A stretch of DNA of 12,756 nt from Oscillospiraceae bacterium (lineage in GTDB: Bacteria; Bacillota; Clostridia; Oscillospirales; Ruminococcaceae). The translations under genes were made by a program, and so were the position numbers. This document shows positions 6,645 to 12,128 of this stretch, in pieces. The number at the start of each line of letters is the position of its first letter. The first letter of the stretch is position 1. The notes under the pieces were generated by a model. It was not told where the DNA came from, ran no database searches, and was given only the letters and a program-made list of their open reading frames with translations. The stretch is from assembly GCA_017394475.1 (NCBI GenBank), contig JAFPYQ010000074.1, forward strand, positions 1 through 12,756, read 5' to 3'.

Positions 6645-7062
6645 CGATCTCGAGGAATCTCTCGATGTCGTCAAATTCCTTGTTTACCGAGGCAAAGCGC
6701 ACATACGCCACCTTGTCAAGGGTCTTCAGGCGGTCAAGGGCGATATCGCTTATCTCCGCAGTGGAGATCTGACCTTCCTGCATTGCCGCAGCCTCTATGT
6801 AATCGGCTATCTCCATGATGGCAGTGCCGCTGACAGGGCGCTTTTTTACCGCAAAGGACAGTCCTCTTATCAGCTTGTGCTTGTCAAATGCCTCATAGGT
6901 GTTGTTCTTCTTATGCACCATAACCACGGGCATATCTACGGTCTCATAGGTGGTGAAGCGCTTCCCGCATTCCGGGCATATACGCCTGCGCCGCTGTTTT
7001 CCCTCACTGAATCGGGAATCCACGACCTTAGTATCTTCAAAATCACAGTAGGGACAGCGCAT
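6622..7062 (-). CDS. nrdR: Transcriptional repressor NrdR
   Basis: A 146-residue NrdR, the zinc-ribbon/ATP-cone repressor that senses ATP and dATP and represses ribonucleotide reductase genes. The zinc ribbon uses Cys3, Cys6 (MRCPYC) and Cys29, Cys32 (CPEC), with the family hallmarks DTKVVDSR (10-17), RRRRICPECGKRFTTYE (24-40) and an ATP-cone from about 48 to 137 (AFDKHKLIRGL; VAYVRFASVNKEF). Length is normal. ATG 7062 has GAGG seven bases upstream. It has its own consensus promoter. phoH lies 102 bases downstream on the same strand with a separate promoter. I did not find an NrdR-box pair in the window; its target genes are elsewhere. Confidence 0.97.
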   Translation of the reverse strand: MRCPYCDFEDTKVVDSRFSEGKQRRRRICPECGKRFTTYETVDMPVVMVHKKNNTYEAFDKHKLIRGLSFAVKKRPVSGTAIMEIADYIEAAAMQEGQISTAEISDIALDRLKTLDKVAYVRFASVNKEFDDIERFLEIVDSLKTD

Positions 7063-7099
7063 AAGTTCACCTCACACAAAATTACAGATAACACATCTT

Positions 7100-7128
7100 A
7101 TTATAAATTATTTTGAATGATTTGTCAA
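7100..7128 (-). promoter_or_regulatory. Consensus promoter of nrdR
   Basis: On the minus strand TTGACA (7123-7128), 17 bases, TATAAT (7100-7105): a perfect sigma-70/sigma-A type promoter 38 bases before the nrdR start, giving a leader of about 30 bases with GAGG near its end. Confidence 0.85.
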
Positions 7129-7130
7129 GT

Positions 7131-7147
7131 GCCATCCTCGGGATGGC
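7131..7147. repeat. Perfect inverted repeat upstream of the nrdR promoter
   Basis: GCCATCC-TCG-GGATGGC, a 7-bp perfect stem with a three-base centre, sits two bases upstream of the nrdR -35 and about 50 bases before the carboxypeptidase start. It has no T-run. As DNA it could be an operator shared by the divergent genes; as RNA, a leader hairpin of the plus-strand gene. Function is inferred only from position. Confidence 0.5.
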
Positions 7148-7196
7148 AGCAGATGCCGTATGCATCCGTTTAGTCAGATGATCACTGGAGCAAAGA

Positions 7197-8120
7197 ATGA
7201 AAAGCAACGGGATAAAGATATTCGCCGGATACACGCTGATCCTTTTTATAGTCGTGTTCGGCATAACCAAATTGTTTGAAGTGCCCCTTGAGGCAGCAGA
7301 GGAGAACGTTCCCGATCCTGTGGTGACTACCACCGCGGTGACGGAGCCAGAACCCGATCCGAACGCACCCAAGGAGGAGGACCCCAAGGCGGACAACACA
7401 TGGGCGCTGTTCCTTGTGAACGATCAGAACCCCATACCCAAGGAGTACAGCGATAACCTTGATACATCGGTAGTTTACGAAAGCACCCGCAAATTTGAGA
7501 TGGATTCAAGGGTGGAACAGTATATCAGGGATATGTTTGAAGCGGCATCCGAGGATGGGATAGACCTTGTGATGTGCTCTGCATACAGATCCTTTTCCAA
7601 GCAGGACGAGAATTTCAACAACAGCGTGCAGGACCGCATTGACAGGATGGGCATGACCGAGGAGGAAGCGTATAACGATGCGCTGCTGGAGGTTCAGCTC
7701 CCCGGCCACAGCGAGCACAATGCGGGCGTTGCGGCAGACATAATGTGTGACACATATACCAACATGGATGATGACGGGTTCAAGAACACAGAGGCCTATA
7801 CATGGCTCATAGAACACTGCGCTGAGTATGGCTTTATCCTCCGCTATCCCGAGGGGAAGGAAAAGATAACTAAGATAAAGTATGAGCCGTGGCATTACAG
7901 ATTTGTGGGAAAATACTATGCAAAGTACATTATGGAGCATGATCTGTGCCTTGAAGAATTCTTTGAGGAAATGAACTGGCTCGATGAGGACGGAAAGGCA
8001 GTATATCACGTTATCGAGGAAGATGAGGAAAAGGCGGTCCGCCTTGCGGATGATGAGGAGACGGAAACTGCTGAGACCACCGTGCCCGATGACGGTGAAA
8101 CAGAGGAAACGGAAGAATGA
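7197..8120 (+). CDS. M15-family D-Ala-D-Ala carboxypeptidase (VanY-like), membrane-anchored
   Basis: A 307-residue extracytoplasmic zinc peptidase predicted to remove the terminal D-Ala from peptidoglycan stem peptides. Residues 8-29 form an N-terminal anchor. A Thr/Pro/Glu-rich linker follows (about 35-66), then the M15B domain (about 68-255): CSAYRS (127-132), PGHSEHNAGVAADI (169-182) with zinc ligands His174 and Asp181, and EPWHYRFVG (230-238) with catalytic Glu230 and ligand His233. The tail beyond 270 is very acidic (DEEKAV; ETEETEE). ATG 7197 has GGAG six bases upstream. VanY enzymes can act in glycopeptide resistance, but no van regulators, ligase or dehydrogenase genes are near, so ordinary wall trimming is more likely. 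It is the first gene of a four-gene plus-strand run. Confidence 0.92.
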   Translation: MKSNGIKIFAGYTLILFIVVFGITKLFEVPLEAAEENVPDPVVTTTAVTEPEPDPNAPKEEDPKADNTWALFLVNDQNPIPKEYSDNLDTSVVYESTRKFEMDSRVEQYIRDMFEAASEDGIDLVMCSAYRSFSKQDENFNNSVQDRIDRMGMTEEEAYNDALLEVQLPGHSEHNAGVAADIMCDTYTNMDDDGFKNTEAYTWLIEHCAEYGFILRYPEGKEKITKIKYEPWHYRFVGKYYAKYIMEHDLCLEEFFEEMNWLDEDGKAVYHVIEEDEEKAVRLADDEETETAETTVPDDGETEETEE

Positions 8121-8152
8121 CCGCCTGATGTGTGCAGGTACAAGAGGGGTAT

Positions 8153-8287
8153 ATGAAAAAGATGATAATAGGAGCTGTGGCATTCATAGTGTTCGTGGCA
8201 TCTGCCATAGCCGCACTGAGCGCTTTGCTGATAGGTGTGGGCTATGAAAAGAAGAACATGGAAACGAACAATAATATTCAGGGATGA
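8153..8287 (+). CDS. 44-residue single-span membrane peptide
   Basis: A short gene of 44 residues: basic start (MKK), one hydrophobic span at about 4-30 rich in Ala/Ile/Val, then a polar tail (YEKKNMETNNN). GAGGGG lies three bases before ATG 8153, and its TGA (8285-8287) overlaps the prmC start ATG (8284-8286) in an ATGA junction, as in coupled bacterial genes. Codon choice matches the neighbours. It is too short to assign a family. It could be a small membrane protein or an inner-membrane anchor peptide; a leader whose translation serves mainly to couple prmC is also possible. Confidence 0.6.
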   Translation: MKKMIIGAVAFIVFVASAIAALSALLIGVGYEKKNMETNNNIQG

Positions 8288-9180
8288 CAAGCGGCACAGC
8301 GGATACGATAACAATGGATCTTAACGGAGCATACAAGAAGATAAATTCGATACTGAGCGGCATGGCCGACAGCGGCTTCGATGCGTTGTGCATCTTTGAA
8401 CAGTTCATCACGAAAAGAGAGGAACTGCTGGCATTCTCGGAAAGGGAATGTGATGAAACACGGCTGCAAAGGGCGGTGAATGCGGCTCACAGGCGCACGG
8501 AGGGCTACCCTCTCCAGTATATCCTGGGGGAGTGGGAGTTTTACGGCCGCACCTTCAAGGTGGGGGAGGGCGTGCTCATCCCCCGTCCGGATACGGAGAC
8601 CCTTATAGATGAGGCACAGCGCATCATCGACAGCTTTGACGGCAAGCGCAGGATGGTATGTGCCGATCTGTGTGCCGGCAGCGGCTGTATCGGCATAACC
8701 CTTGAAAGGAACAATCCCGGAAAACTGCGGATGTATGCAGTGGAGCTGTCCGGGGATGTGTTCCCCTACCTTGTGGACAACATCGGCCGCCACGGTGCGG
8801 AGATTGTCATGATCAGGGGAGATATATCAAACGGCGTGCTGCTGGATAATTTCATCGATGATGACGGCGAGGAGATGGGCATAGACCTTATCGTTTCCAA
8901 TCCTCCCTACCTCAGCGAGAAGGAGATGGACGAGCTGCAGAAGGAGGTCACCTTCGAGCCGTCAATGGCGCTGTACGGCGGCGCTGACGGGCTGCAGTTC
9001 TACCGCGTCATATCGAGATTGTGGGGCGAGATGCTGAACAAGTGCGGCGCCATAGTTTTCGAGATAGGGGAGACCCAGCGGGCGGATGTGGAAAAGATCC
9101 TTCTGGAATGTGGGTTCTGTGACATCAATATCGTGCAGTATGCGGGGATGGACAGAGTGATCTCCGCACGAAAGAGATAA
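8284..9180 (+). CDS. prmC: Release-factor glutamine N5-methyltransferase PrmC (HemK)
   Basis: A 298-residue S-adenosylmethionine-dependent methyltransferase that methylates the Gln of the GGQ motif in peptide-chain release factors. The N-terminal helical domain (about 11-75) leads into PLQYILGEWEFYGRTF (76-91) and LIPRPDTETL (98-107), strong PrmC signatures. The SAM-binding loop is ADLCAGSGCIGI (127-138; the usual form is DLGTGSG) and the catalytic substrate-binding motif is NPPY (206-209). ATG 8284 overlaps the stop of the small peptide gene and has no good ribosome site of its own; an in-frame ATG at 8314 is an alternative that would still keep the whole domain. prfA, the common partner, is not adjacent. 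The pseudouridine synthase gene follows after 22 bases. Confidence 0.95.
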   Translation: MTSGTADTITMDLNGAYKKINSILSGMADSGFDALCIFEQFITKREELLAFSERECDETRLQRAVNAAHRRTEGYPLQYILGEWEFYGRTFKVGEGVLIPRPDTETLIDEAQRIIDSFDGKRRMVCADLCAGSGCIGITLERNNPGKLRMYAVELSGDVFPYLVDNIGRHGAEIVMIRGDISNGVLLDNFIDDDGEEMGIDLIVSNPPYLSEKEMDELQKEVTFEPSMALYGGADGLQFYRVISRLWGEMLNKCGAIVFEIGETQRADVEKILLECGFCDINIVQYAGMDRVISARKR

Positions 9181-9202
9181 GCCCCGAAAGGCTTCTGATG
9201 AT

Positions 9203-9811
9203 ATGCTCTACTATATTATGAACAAGCCTGCGGGCTGCATCACGGCTGTGCGGGATGAAAAATACCGCACAGTCATGTATTATGTGCCGGAGGAGCTGCG
9301 GGGAAAACTGCATCCTGTGGGCAGGCTCGATGCGGATACCACAGGGCTGCTGATACTGACCGATGACGGGCGGCTCGATACCGCTCTGCTCGACCCCGTG
9401 CACCATCTTGAAAAGACCTACCGCATATATGCCTTCGGCGATCCTTATGCGGGGGGCATAGAACGTCTCGAAAGCAGTGTATGCATCGGAAAGCACCACA
9501 CACTGCCCGCCCGTGTGGAGAACATACGGACCTTTGAAGTGAAGGACATGGAGCCTCTGATGCCCTCTAAACGGCGGGAGCGGTACATGAAGAACCCCCA
9601 TGGAAAGGCGTTCTCCTGCGACCTTATCATAACCGAGGGGAAAAAGCATCAGGTCAAGCTGATGATGAAGGCCATCGGCTGTACGGTTTGCAGGCTCATC
9701 CGGACGAAATTCGGTGAGCTTACCATAGACGGCATCGCCGAGGGGGAGATAAGGGAGATGACGGATGAGGAGAGGGAATATATACTTGACAGGGTGAGGG
9801 CGGCGGAATGA
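9203..9811 (+). CDS. RsuA/RluB/RluE-family pseudouridine synthase lacking the S4 domain
   Basis: A 202-residue enzyme predicted to isomerise a uridine of ribosomal RNA to pseudouridine. It starts almost at the catalytic fold (YYIMNKPAGCITAV, 3-16), so the ~60-residue S4 RNA-binding domain of RsuA and RluB is absent, as in RluE. GRLDADTTGLLILTDDG (40-56) carries the catalytic Asp43, LEKTYRIYAFG (69-79) matches the family's KxY strand, and EGKKHQVKLMMKAIG (145-159) with CRLIRTKFGEL (163-173) is the C-terminal core. ATG 9203 has only a distant GAAAGG, so translation may rely on coupling to prmC. An in-frame ATG at 9218 is possible, but the family needs the strand before it. Which base it modifies cannot be told. 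Confidence 0.9.
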   Translation: MLYYIMNKPAGCITAVRDEKYRTVMYYVPEELRGKLHPVGRLDADTTGLLILTDDGRLDTALLDPVHHLEKTYRIYAFGDPYAGGIERLESSVCIGKHHTLPARVENIRTFEVKDMEPLMPSKRRERYMKNPHGKAFSCDLIITEGKKHQVKLMMKAIGCTVCRLIRTKFGELTIDGIAEGEIREMTDEEREYILDRVRAAE

Positions 9812-9867
9812 AAAGCGCAGAACGGTCGGCATCTGTCTCTTTATGAGAGTGTGACGCAGGATGCGGC

Positions 9868-10116
9868 ATTTGCGTTTCTTACCGATTTTCCCGCAGGAGC
9901 AGCGGCTGTCGCCGCTGGCCTGCTCGGTGCTGATATGTTAGTAACGCCGCCGCACTTAGCGGTTTTTATTTTATGTGCCGGTTGGATCGTAACTGCGGTT
10001 TTGCGGCTTTTAGTGCGGCGGCTTTGGAGCTTGTCTGTTTATTGCTGAGCCGTTGTTTCTCTGCTGATGGGTTCGCGGGCTCTGCCCGCACCCGCCAAAG
10101 GGTCGCGACCCTTTGG
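9868..10116 (-). repeat. Dispersed structured intergenic repeat, copy 2 (inverted)
   Basis: Reverse complement of the 2561-2802 repeat, with about 90% identity across the core by hand alignment. Its outer end is a perfect 22-base palindrome (10095-10116: CCAAAGGGTCG and its mirror). It differs from copy 1 at several bases on both arms, yet the pairing is kept. GCGGGC-TCT-GCCCGC (10075-10089) matches the second hairpin of copy 1, and the hairpin near 9900-9917 has a full 7-bp stem, where copy 1 has a wobble. No transposase and no convincing reading frame. Confidence 0.85.
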
Positions 10117-10204
10117 GATCCCATACTATGTTCGCCCCTATGACCCCTATAAGTACAGATCGGTCATGTCGCAGATCGAGCGCTATGCAGATAAAAACAA
10201 GTGA
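10115..10204 (+). pseudogene. Possible decapitated gene: C-terminal remnant next to repeat copy 2
   Basis: A frame of about 29 codons emerges directly from the repeat's end palindrome and stops at TGA 10202-10204. It reads IPYYVRPYDPYKYRSV, then MSQIERYADKNK. The composition (Tyr, Arg, Lys and acidic residues, no Cys) looks like a soluble protein's C-terminus, and a strong hairpin follows right after the stop. No start codon or ribosome site is seen except inside the repeat (ATG 10067, no site). I do not recognise the family. It could equally be a chance frame; the minus strand is also open here. Confidence 0.35.
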
Positions 10205-10205
10205 G

Positions 10206-10237
10206 GTGAGTGGATGCTCTTGTGAGCATCCACTCAC
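10206..10237. repeat. Perfect 14-bp hairpin with TTGT loop
   Basis: GTGAGTGGATGCTC (10206-10219) pairs perfectly with GAGCATCCACTCAC (10224-10237). It starts one base after the stop of the putative remnant and has no T-run, so it would be at best a Rho-independent-like or processing structure. It could also be a DNA-level recombination or binding site. Confidence 0.7.
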
Positions 10238-10285
10238 TGCCGACTGCCGCTTACTGTGTGCTTCGATTGTATAAAATCATTACAC

Positions 10286-10306
10286 TTTCCCTGCGAATGC
10301 GGGAAA
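10286..10306 (+). terminator. Terminator-like hairpin upstream of the rpsF promoter
   Basis: TTTCCC and GGGAAA enclose a further GC/GC pairing around GAAT with one bulged T, followed by TTTATGTTT. It may shield the rpsF promoter from upstream transcription. The T-run is broken, so confidence is moderate. Confidence 0.4.
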
Positions 10307-10336
10307 TTTATGTTTAACACGCCGATAAAATATCCC

Positions 10337-10365
10337 TTGACAATACAGGGGCAAAATGTTATAAT
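10337..10365 (+). promoter_or_regulatory. Consensus promoter of the rpsF-ssb-rpsR operon
   Basis: TTGACA (10337-10342), 17-base spacer, TATAAT (10360-10365): a perfect housekeeping promoter, as expected for a ribosomal protein operon. The start point should lie near 10372, giving an ~80-base leader. Confidence 0.9.
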
Positions 10366-10373
10366 ATAAATTG

Positions 10374-10436
10374 GCTGTTTTTGTATATGGATAAAACAGC
10401 GTTATCCTTGCCTGTTTACGATAACAGGCTTATCCC
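10374..10436 (+). promoter_or_regulatory. Structured rpsF leader with competing hairpins
   Basis: Three stems can be drawn: GCTGTTTT (10374-10381) with AAAACAGC (10393-10400); GGATAA (10389-10394) with TTATCC (10402-10407), which excludes the first; and GCCTGTT (10410-10416) with AACAGGC (10423-10429). A later TTATCC (10430-10435) could replace the earlier one. Autoregulation of rpsF operons by S6:S18 bound to the leader is known in several bacteria. I could not see that motif's CCGA bulge clearly, so the assignment as that leader is only a suggestion. Confidence 0.45.
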
Positions 10437-10454
10437 AAGAGGAGGTGCTTTAAA

Positions 10455-10778
10455 ATGGCTAAGCTCAACGAATCCTATGAGGCTATGATAGTTTTCAGCA
10501 TGGGACAGGGAGAGGACGGCATAAAGGCTCTTATCGAGAAGTTCAAGGGACTTATCGAGCAGAATGCCGAGCTCACCGATTTTGAAGACTGGGGCAAGAG
10601 AAAGCTCGCTTACGAGATCGACTACCAGCCTGACGGATACTATGTGATCTATCGCTTCACATCCGCGCCTGCATTCCCTGCAGAGCTTGACAGAGTTCTC
10701 AAGATCACTGACGGCGTTCTTCGTTCACTCATAACCACAGCTATCGTCAAGAAGGACGATGCCAAGGAAGAGAAGTAA
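10455..10778 (+). CDS. rpsF: 30S ribosomal protein S6
   Basis: A 107-residue S6, a component of the 30S platform that binds 16S rRNA as a partner of S18. Family features are YEAMIVFS (8-15), the EDWGKRKLAYEI stretch (44-55), GYYVIYRF (61-68) and the ELDRVLKITDGVLRSL region (77-92). The short Lys/Asp/Glu tail (KKDDAKEEK) is normal. The ribosome site is strong: GGAGG 10441-10445, nine bases before ATG 10455. It is first in the classical rpsF-ssb-rpsR operon; ssb starts 12 bases after its stop. Confidence 0.98.
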   Translation: MAKLNESYEAMIVFSMGQGEDGIKALIEKFKGLIEQNAELTDFEDWGKRKLAYEIDYQPDGYYVIYRFTSAPAFPAELDRVLKITDGVLRSLITTAIVKKDDAKEEK

Positions 10779-10790
10779 GGGGGAACGGGA

Positions 10791-11315
10791 ATGATCGGTG
10801 CAACAGCAATAAACAAGGTCATCCTGATGGGCAGGCTCACTGCCACTCCCGAGCTCAGACAGACCTCGGGCGGTATCCCCACTACACAGTTCACAGTTGC
10901 CATAACAAGGACTTATCAGAATCAGAACGGCGAGCGCCAGTCTGATTTCATAACCTGTGTGGCATGGAGGCAGACTGCCGAATTTATATGCCGCAACTTT
11001 ACCAAGGGCAGGCTCATTCTCGTAGAAGGCGATCTTCGCACAAGATCCTACGATGACAGGAATCATCCCGATGTAAAGCATTATGTTACCGAGGTCTTTG
11101 TTGAAAACGCAAGCTTCGGCGAGACCAAATCATCGGCAGGCGGCGGTTATTCGCAGGGCGGTTACGAACCCGCTCCGCCACCGGCAAACTATGGCAGCGG
11201 CAATGGTAATTCCTATCGTTCACAGTCATATCAGCCGCAGTCCGCTCCCGCGAGCGTTGCGGATATCAACGATTTTGAAGAAGTTGTGAGCGATGCTTCG
11301 GATCTGCCTTTCTGA
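10791..11315 (+). CDS. ssb: Single-stranded DNA-binding protein
   Basis: A 174-residue SSB that coats single-stranded DNA in replication, repair and recombination. The OB fold spans about 8-112: NKVILMGRLTATPELR (8-23), TTQFTVAITRTY (31-42), SDFITCVAWRQTAEFICRNF (51-70), KGRLILVEGDLRTRSYDD (72-89). The linker is Gly/Ser/Pro/Gln-rich (about 113-157) and the acidic tip ends DLPF, the usual partner-binding tail. ATG 10791 follows AGGGGG of the ribosome site and lies 12 bases after rpsF. Length and tail mark this as the chromosomal housekeeping SSB in its classical position. Confidence 0.97.
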   Translation: MIGATAINKVILMGRLTATPELRQTSGGIPTTQFTVAITRTYQNQNGERQSDFITCVAWRQTAEFICRNFTKGRLILVEGDLRTRSYDDRNHPDVKHYVTEVFVENASFGETKSSAGGGYSQGGYEPAPPPANYGSGNGNSYRSQSYQPQSAPASVADINDFEEVVSDASDLPF

Positions 11316-11342
11316 TCAACGGCAGAATACGTTTTTGATGAG

Positions 11343-11356
11343 TCGGTTCGTCCGAC
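11343..11356 (+). other. Small hairpin directly before the rpsR ribosome site
   Basis: GTCGG-TTCG/T-CCGAC, a 5-bp stem, ends where GGAGG (11357-11361) begins in the ssb-rpsR gap. It could tune rpsR translation; short stems are common, so it is only noted. Confidence 0.35.
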
Positions 11357-11368
11357 GGAGGTTTAAAA

Positions 11369-11614
11369 ATGGAAAGAGAGTTCAGAGGTCCCAGAGGTGC
11401 AAGAAGACCCCGCAAAAAGGTTTGCATCTTCTGTGCTGAAAAGATCGACAGGATCGATTACAAGGACACTACAAGGCTCAGAAAGTGCATGACAGAGCGT
11501 GCCAAGATTCTTCCCAGAAGAGTAACAGGCACCTGCGCTTTCCATCAGAGAGAGCTCACAGTTGCTATCAAGCGCGCAAGACAGATAGCTCTCCTGCCCT
11601 ATGTAGCAGACTGA
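11369..11614 (+). CDS. rpsR: 30S ribosomal protein S18, Cys-containing (zinc-type) form
   Basis: An 81-residue S18, the S6 partner in the 30S platform. The family core is [20 protein letters not shown] (29-48), [15 protein letters not shown] (49-63) and [13 protein letters not shown] (66-78). CIFC (Cys19, Cys22), Cys40, Cys56 and His59 give the set seen in zinc-binding 'C+' S18 proteins, as opposed to the Cys-less paralogue made under zinc shortage. GGAGG lies seven bases before ATG 11369. A strong terminator follows, so the operon ends here. Confidence 0.97.
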   Translation: MEREFRGPRGARRPRKKVCIFCAEKIDRIDYKDTTRLRKCMTERAKILPRRVTGTCAFHQRELTVAIKRARQIALLPYVAD

Positions 11615-11630
11615 TTAAAACAAACGAAGG

Positions 11631-11660
11631 CCCGCAGCCATATCGGCTGCGGGTCTTTTT
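11631..11660. terminator. Bidirectional intrinsic terminator of the rpsF operon
   Basis: CCCGCAGCC (11631-11639) and GGCTGCGGG (11645-11653) form a perfect 9-bp stem with loop ATATC, followed by TCTTTTTCTTTG on the plus strand. On the minus strand the same stem is followed by CCTTCGTTTGTTTT, so it can also end the converging YunG-like transcript. Confidence 0.9.
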
Positions 11661-11671
11661 CTTTGTTCGTT

Positions 11672-12112
11672 TTATGATATGCCCAGAGCCTTTTCAAGCC
11701 CTGCTTTGAGGGTGAGATACCTCTGCAGCTTTTCTTCCTTCTCAAAGTGTACATCGCGGGACTGGGGCACTGCGGAAAGATAGTCCAGCCTTTCCACCCC
11801 GAACTGCTCCGAGGTAAGGTCAAAGGACACGCCCTTTACTATATTGAAACAGTGGTAGGTGCCGCCCGGACGCAGTATCCCCCATACCTGCCCGCCGAAG
11901 ATATCCTGTGCAAGGAATGCGGTGATGGAGCACTGCCCTACGGTGGGGTTGCCCGTGCTCCAGTTGGAGCGCAGCCTGGGGGCACAGGTGTTCTCGCTCC
12001 ATATTTCCGTGAGCAGGTCATACAGGGCGATAGGGTCTGTTATCTGTGAGTATTTTTCATTGATCGGTGCAAGCCCGCTGCAATTTGCGGCATTGTAGAA
12101 TCTGTGCTGCAT
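11672..12112 (-). CDS. YunG-like protein of unknown function
   Basis: A 146-residue soluble protein resembling the YunG group of uncharacterised bacterial proteins. I recognise the pattern of a Trp/Ser region, then GQCSITAFLAQDIFGG (59-74), YHCFNIVKG (86-94) and FDLTSEQF (97-104). The order Cys61, His87, Asn90 or Asp98 recalls thiol-hydrolase or transglutaminase-like active sites, but that is inference and no activity is known to me. I chose ATG 12112: AGGAG lies seven bases upstream and it starts 16 bases after the preceding stop. An in-frame ATG at 12154 would overlap the upstream gene. It is the last gene of a minus-strand unit with the dehydratase-related gene and converges on rpsR. Confidence 0.75.
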   Translation of the reverse strand: MQHRFYNAANCSGLAPINEKYSQITDPIALYDLLTEIWSENTCAPRLRSNWSTGNPTVGQCSITAFLAQDIFGGQVWGILRPGGTYHCFNIVKGVSFDLTSEQFGVERLDYLSAVPQSRDVHFEKEEKLQRYLTLKAGLEKALGIS

Positions 12113-12119
12113 GATACTG

Positions 12120-12124
12120 CTCCT
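12120..12124 (-). promoter_or_regulatory. Ribosome binding site that sets the YunG-like gene start
   Basis: On the minus strand AGGAG lies seven bases before ATG 12112, in the 16-base gap after the upstream stop codon (12129-12131). It argues against the longer start at 12154. Confidence 0.7.
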
Positions 12125-12128
12125 GTTG

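Larger units (their letters stand above)
9812..10454. other. Long gene-free stretch before the rpsF operon
   Basis: 643 bases without a confident gene. In order it holds repeat copy 2 (about 9868-10116, inverted), a possible coding remnant (10115-10204), a 14-bp hairpin (10206-10237), a terminator-like hairpin (10286-10306), a consensus promoter (10337-10365) and the structured rpsF leader. An open frame of 65 codons at 9851-10048 lies mostly in the repeat and is not convincing. Confidence 0.85.

Noticed and set aside
7197..8120. Vancomycin-resistance gene vanY
   Set aside because: The fold is VanY-like, but vanH, vanA/B, vanX and a two-component system are absent; a housekeeping carboxypeptidase is the safer call.
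9851..10048. Open frame of 65 codons on the plus strand
   Set aside because: It lies mostly inside repeat copy 2, has no ribosome site, and the matching region of copy 1 does not keep the frame.
2561..10116. Composite transposon bounded by the inverted repeats
   Set aside because: No transposase in or between the copies, essential genes such as prmC lie inside, and no target duplication is visible.
10010..10237. Open frame of 75 codons on the minus strand across the repeat end and the remnant
   Set aside because: It runs through palindromes and a hairpin, lacks a ribosome site and matches no family; the plus-strand tail looks more protein-like.
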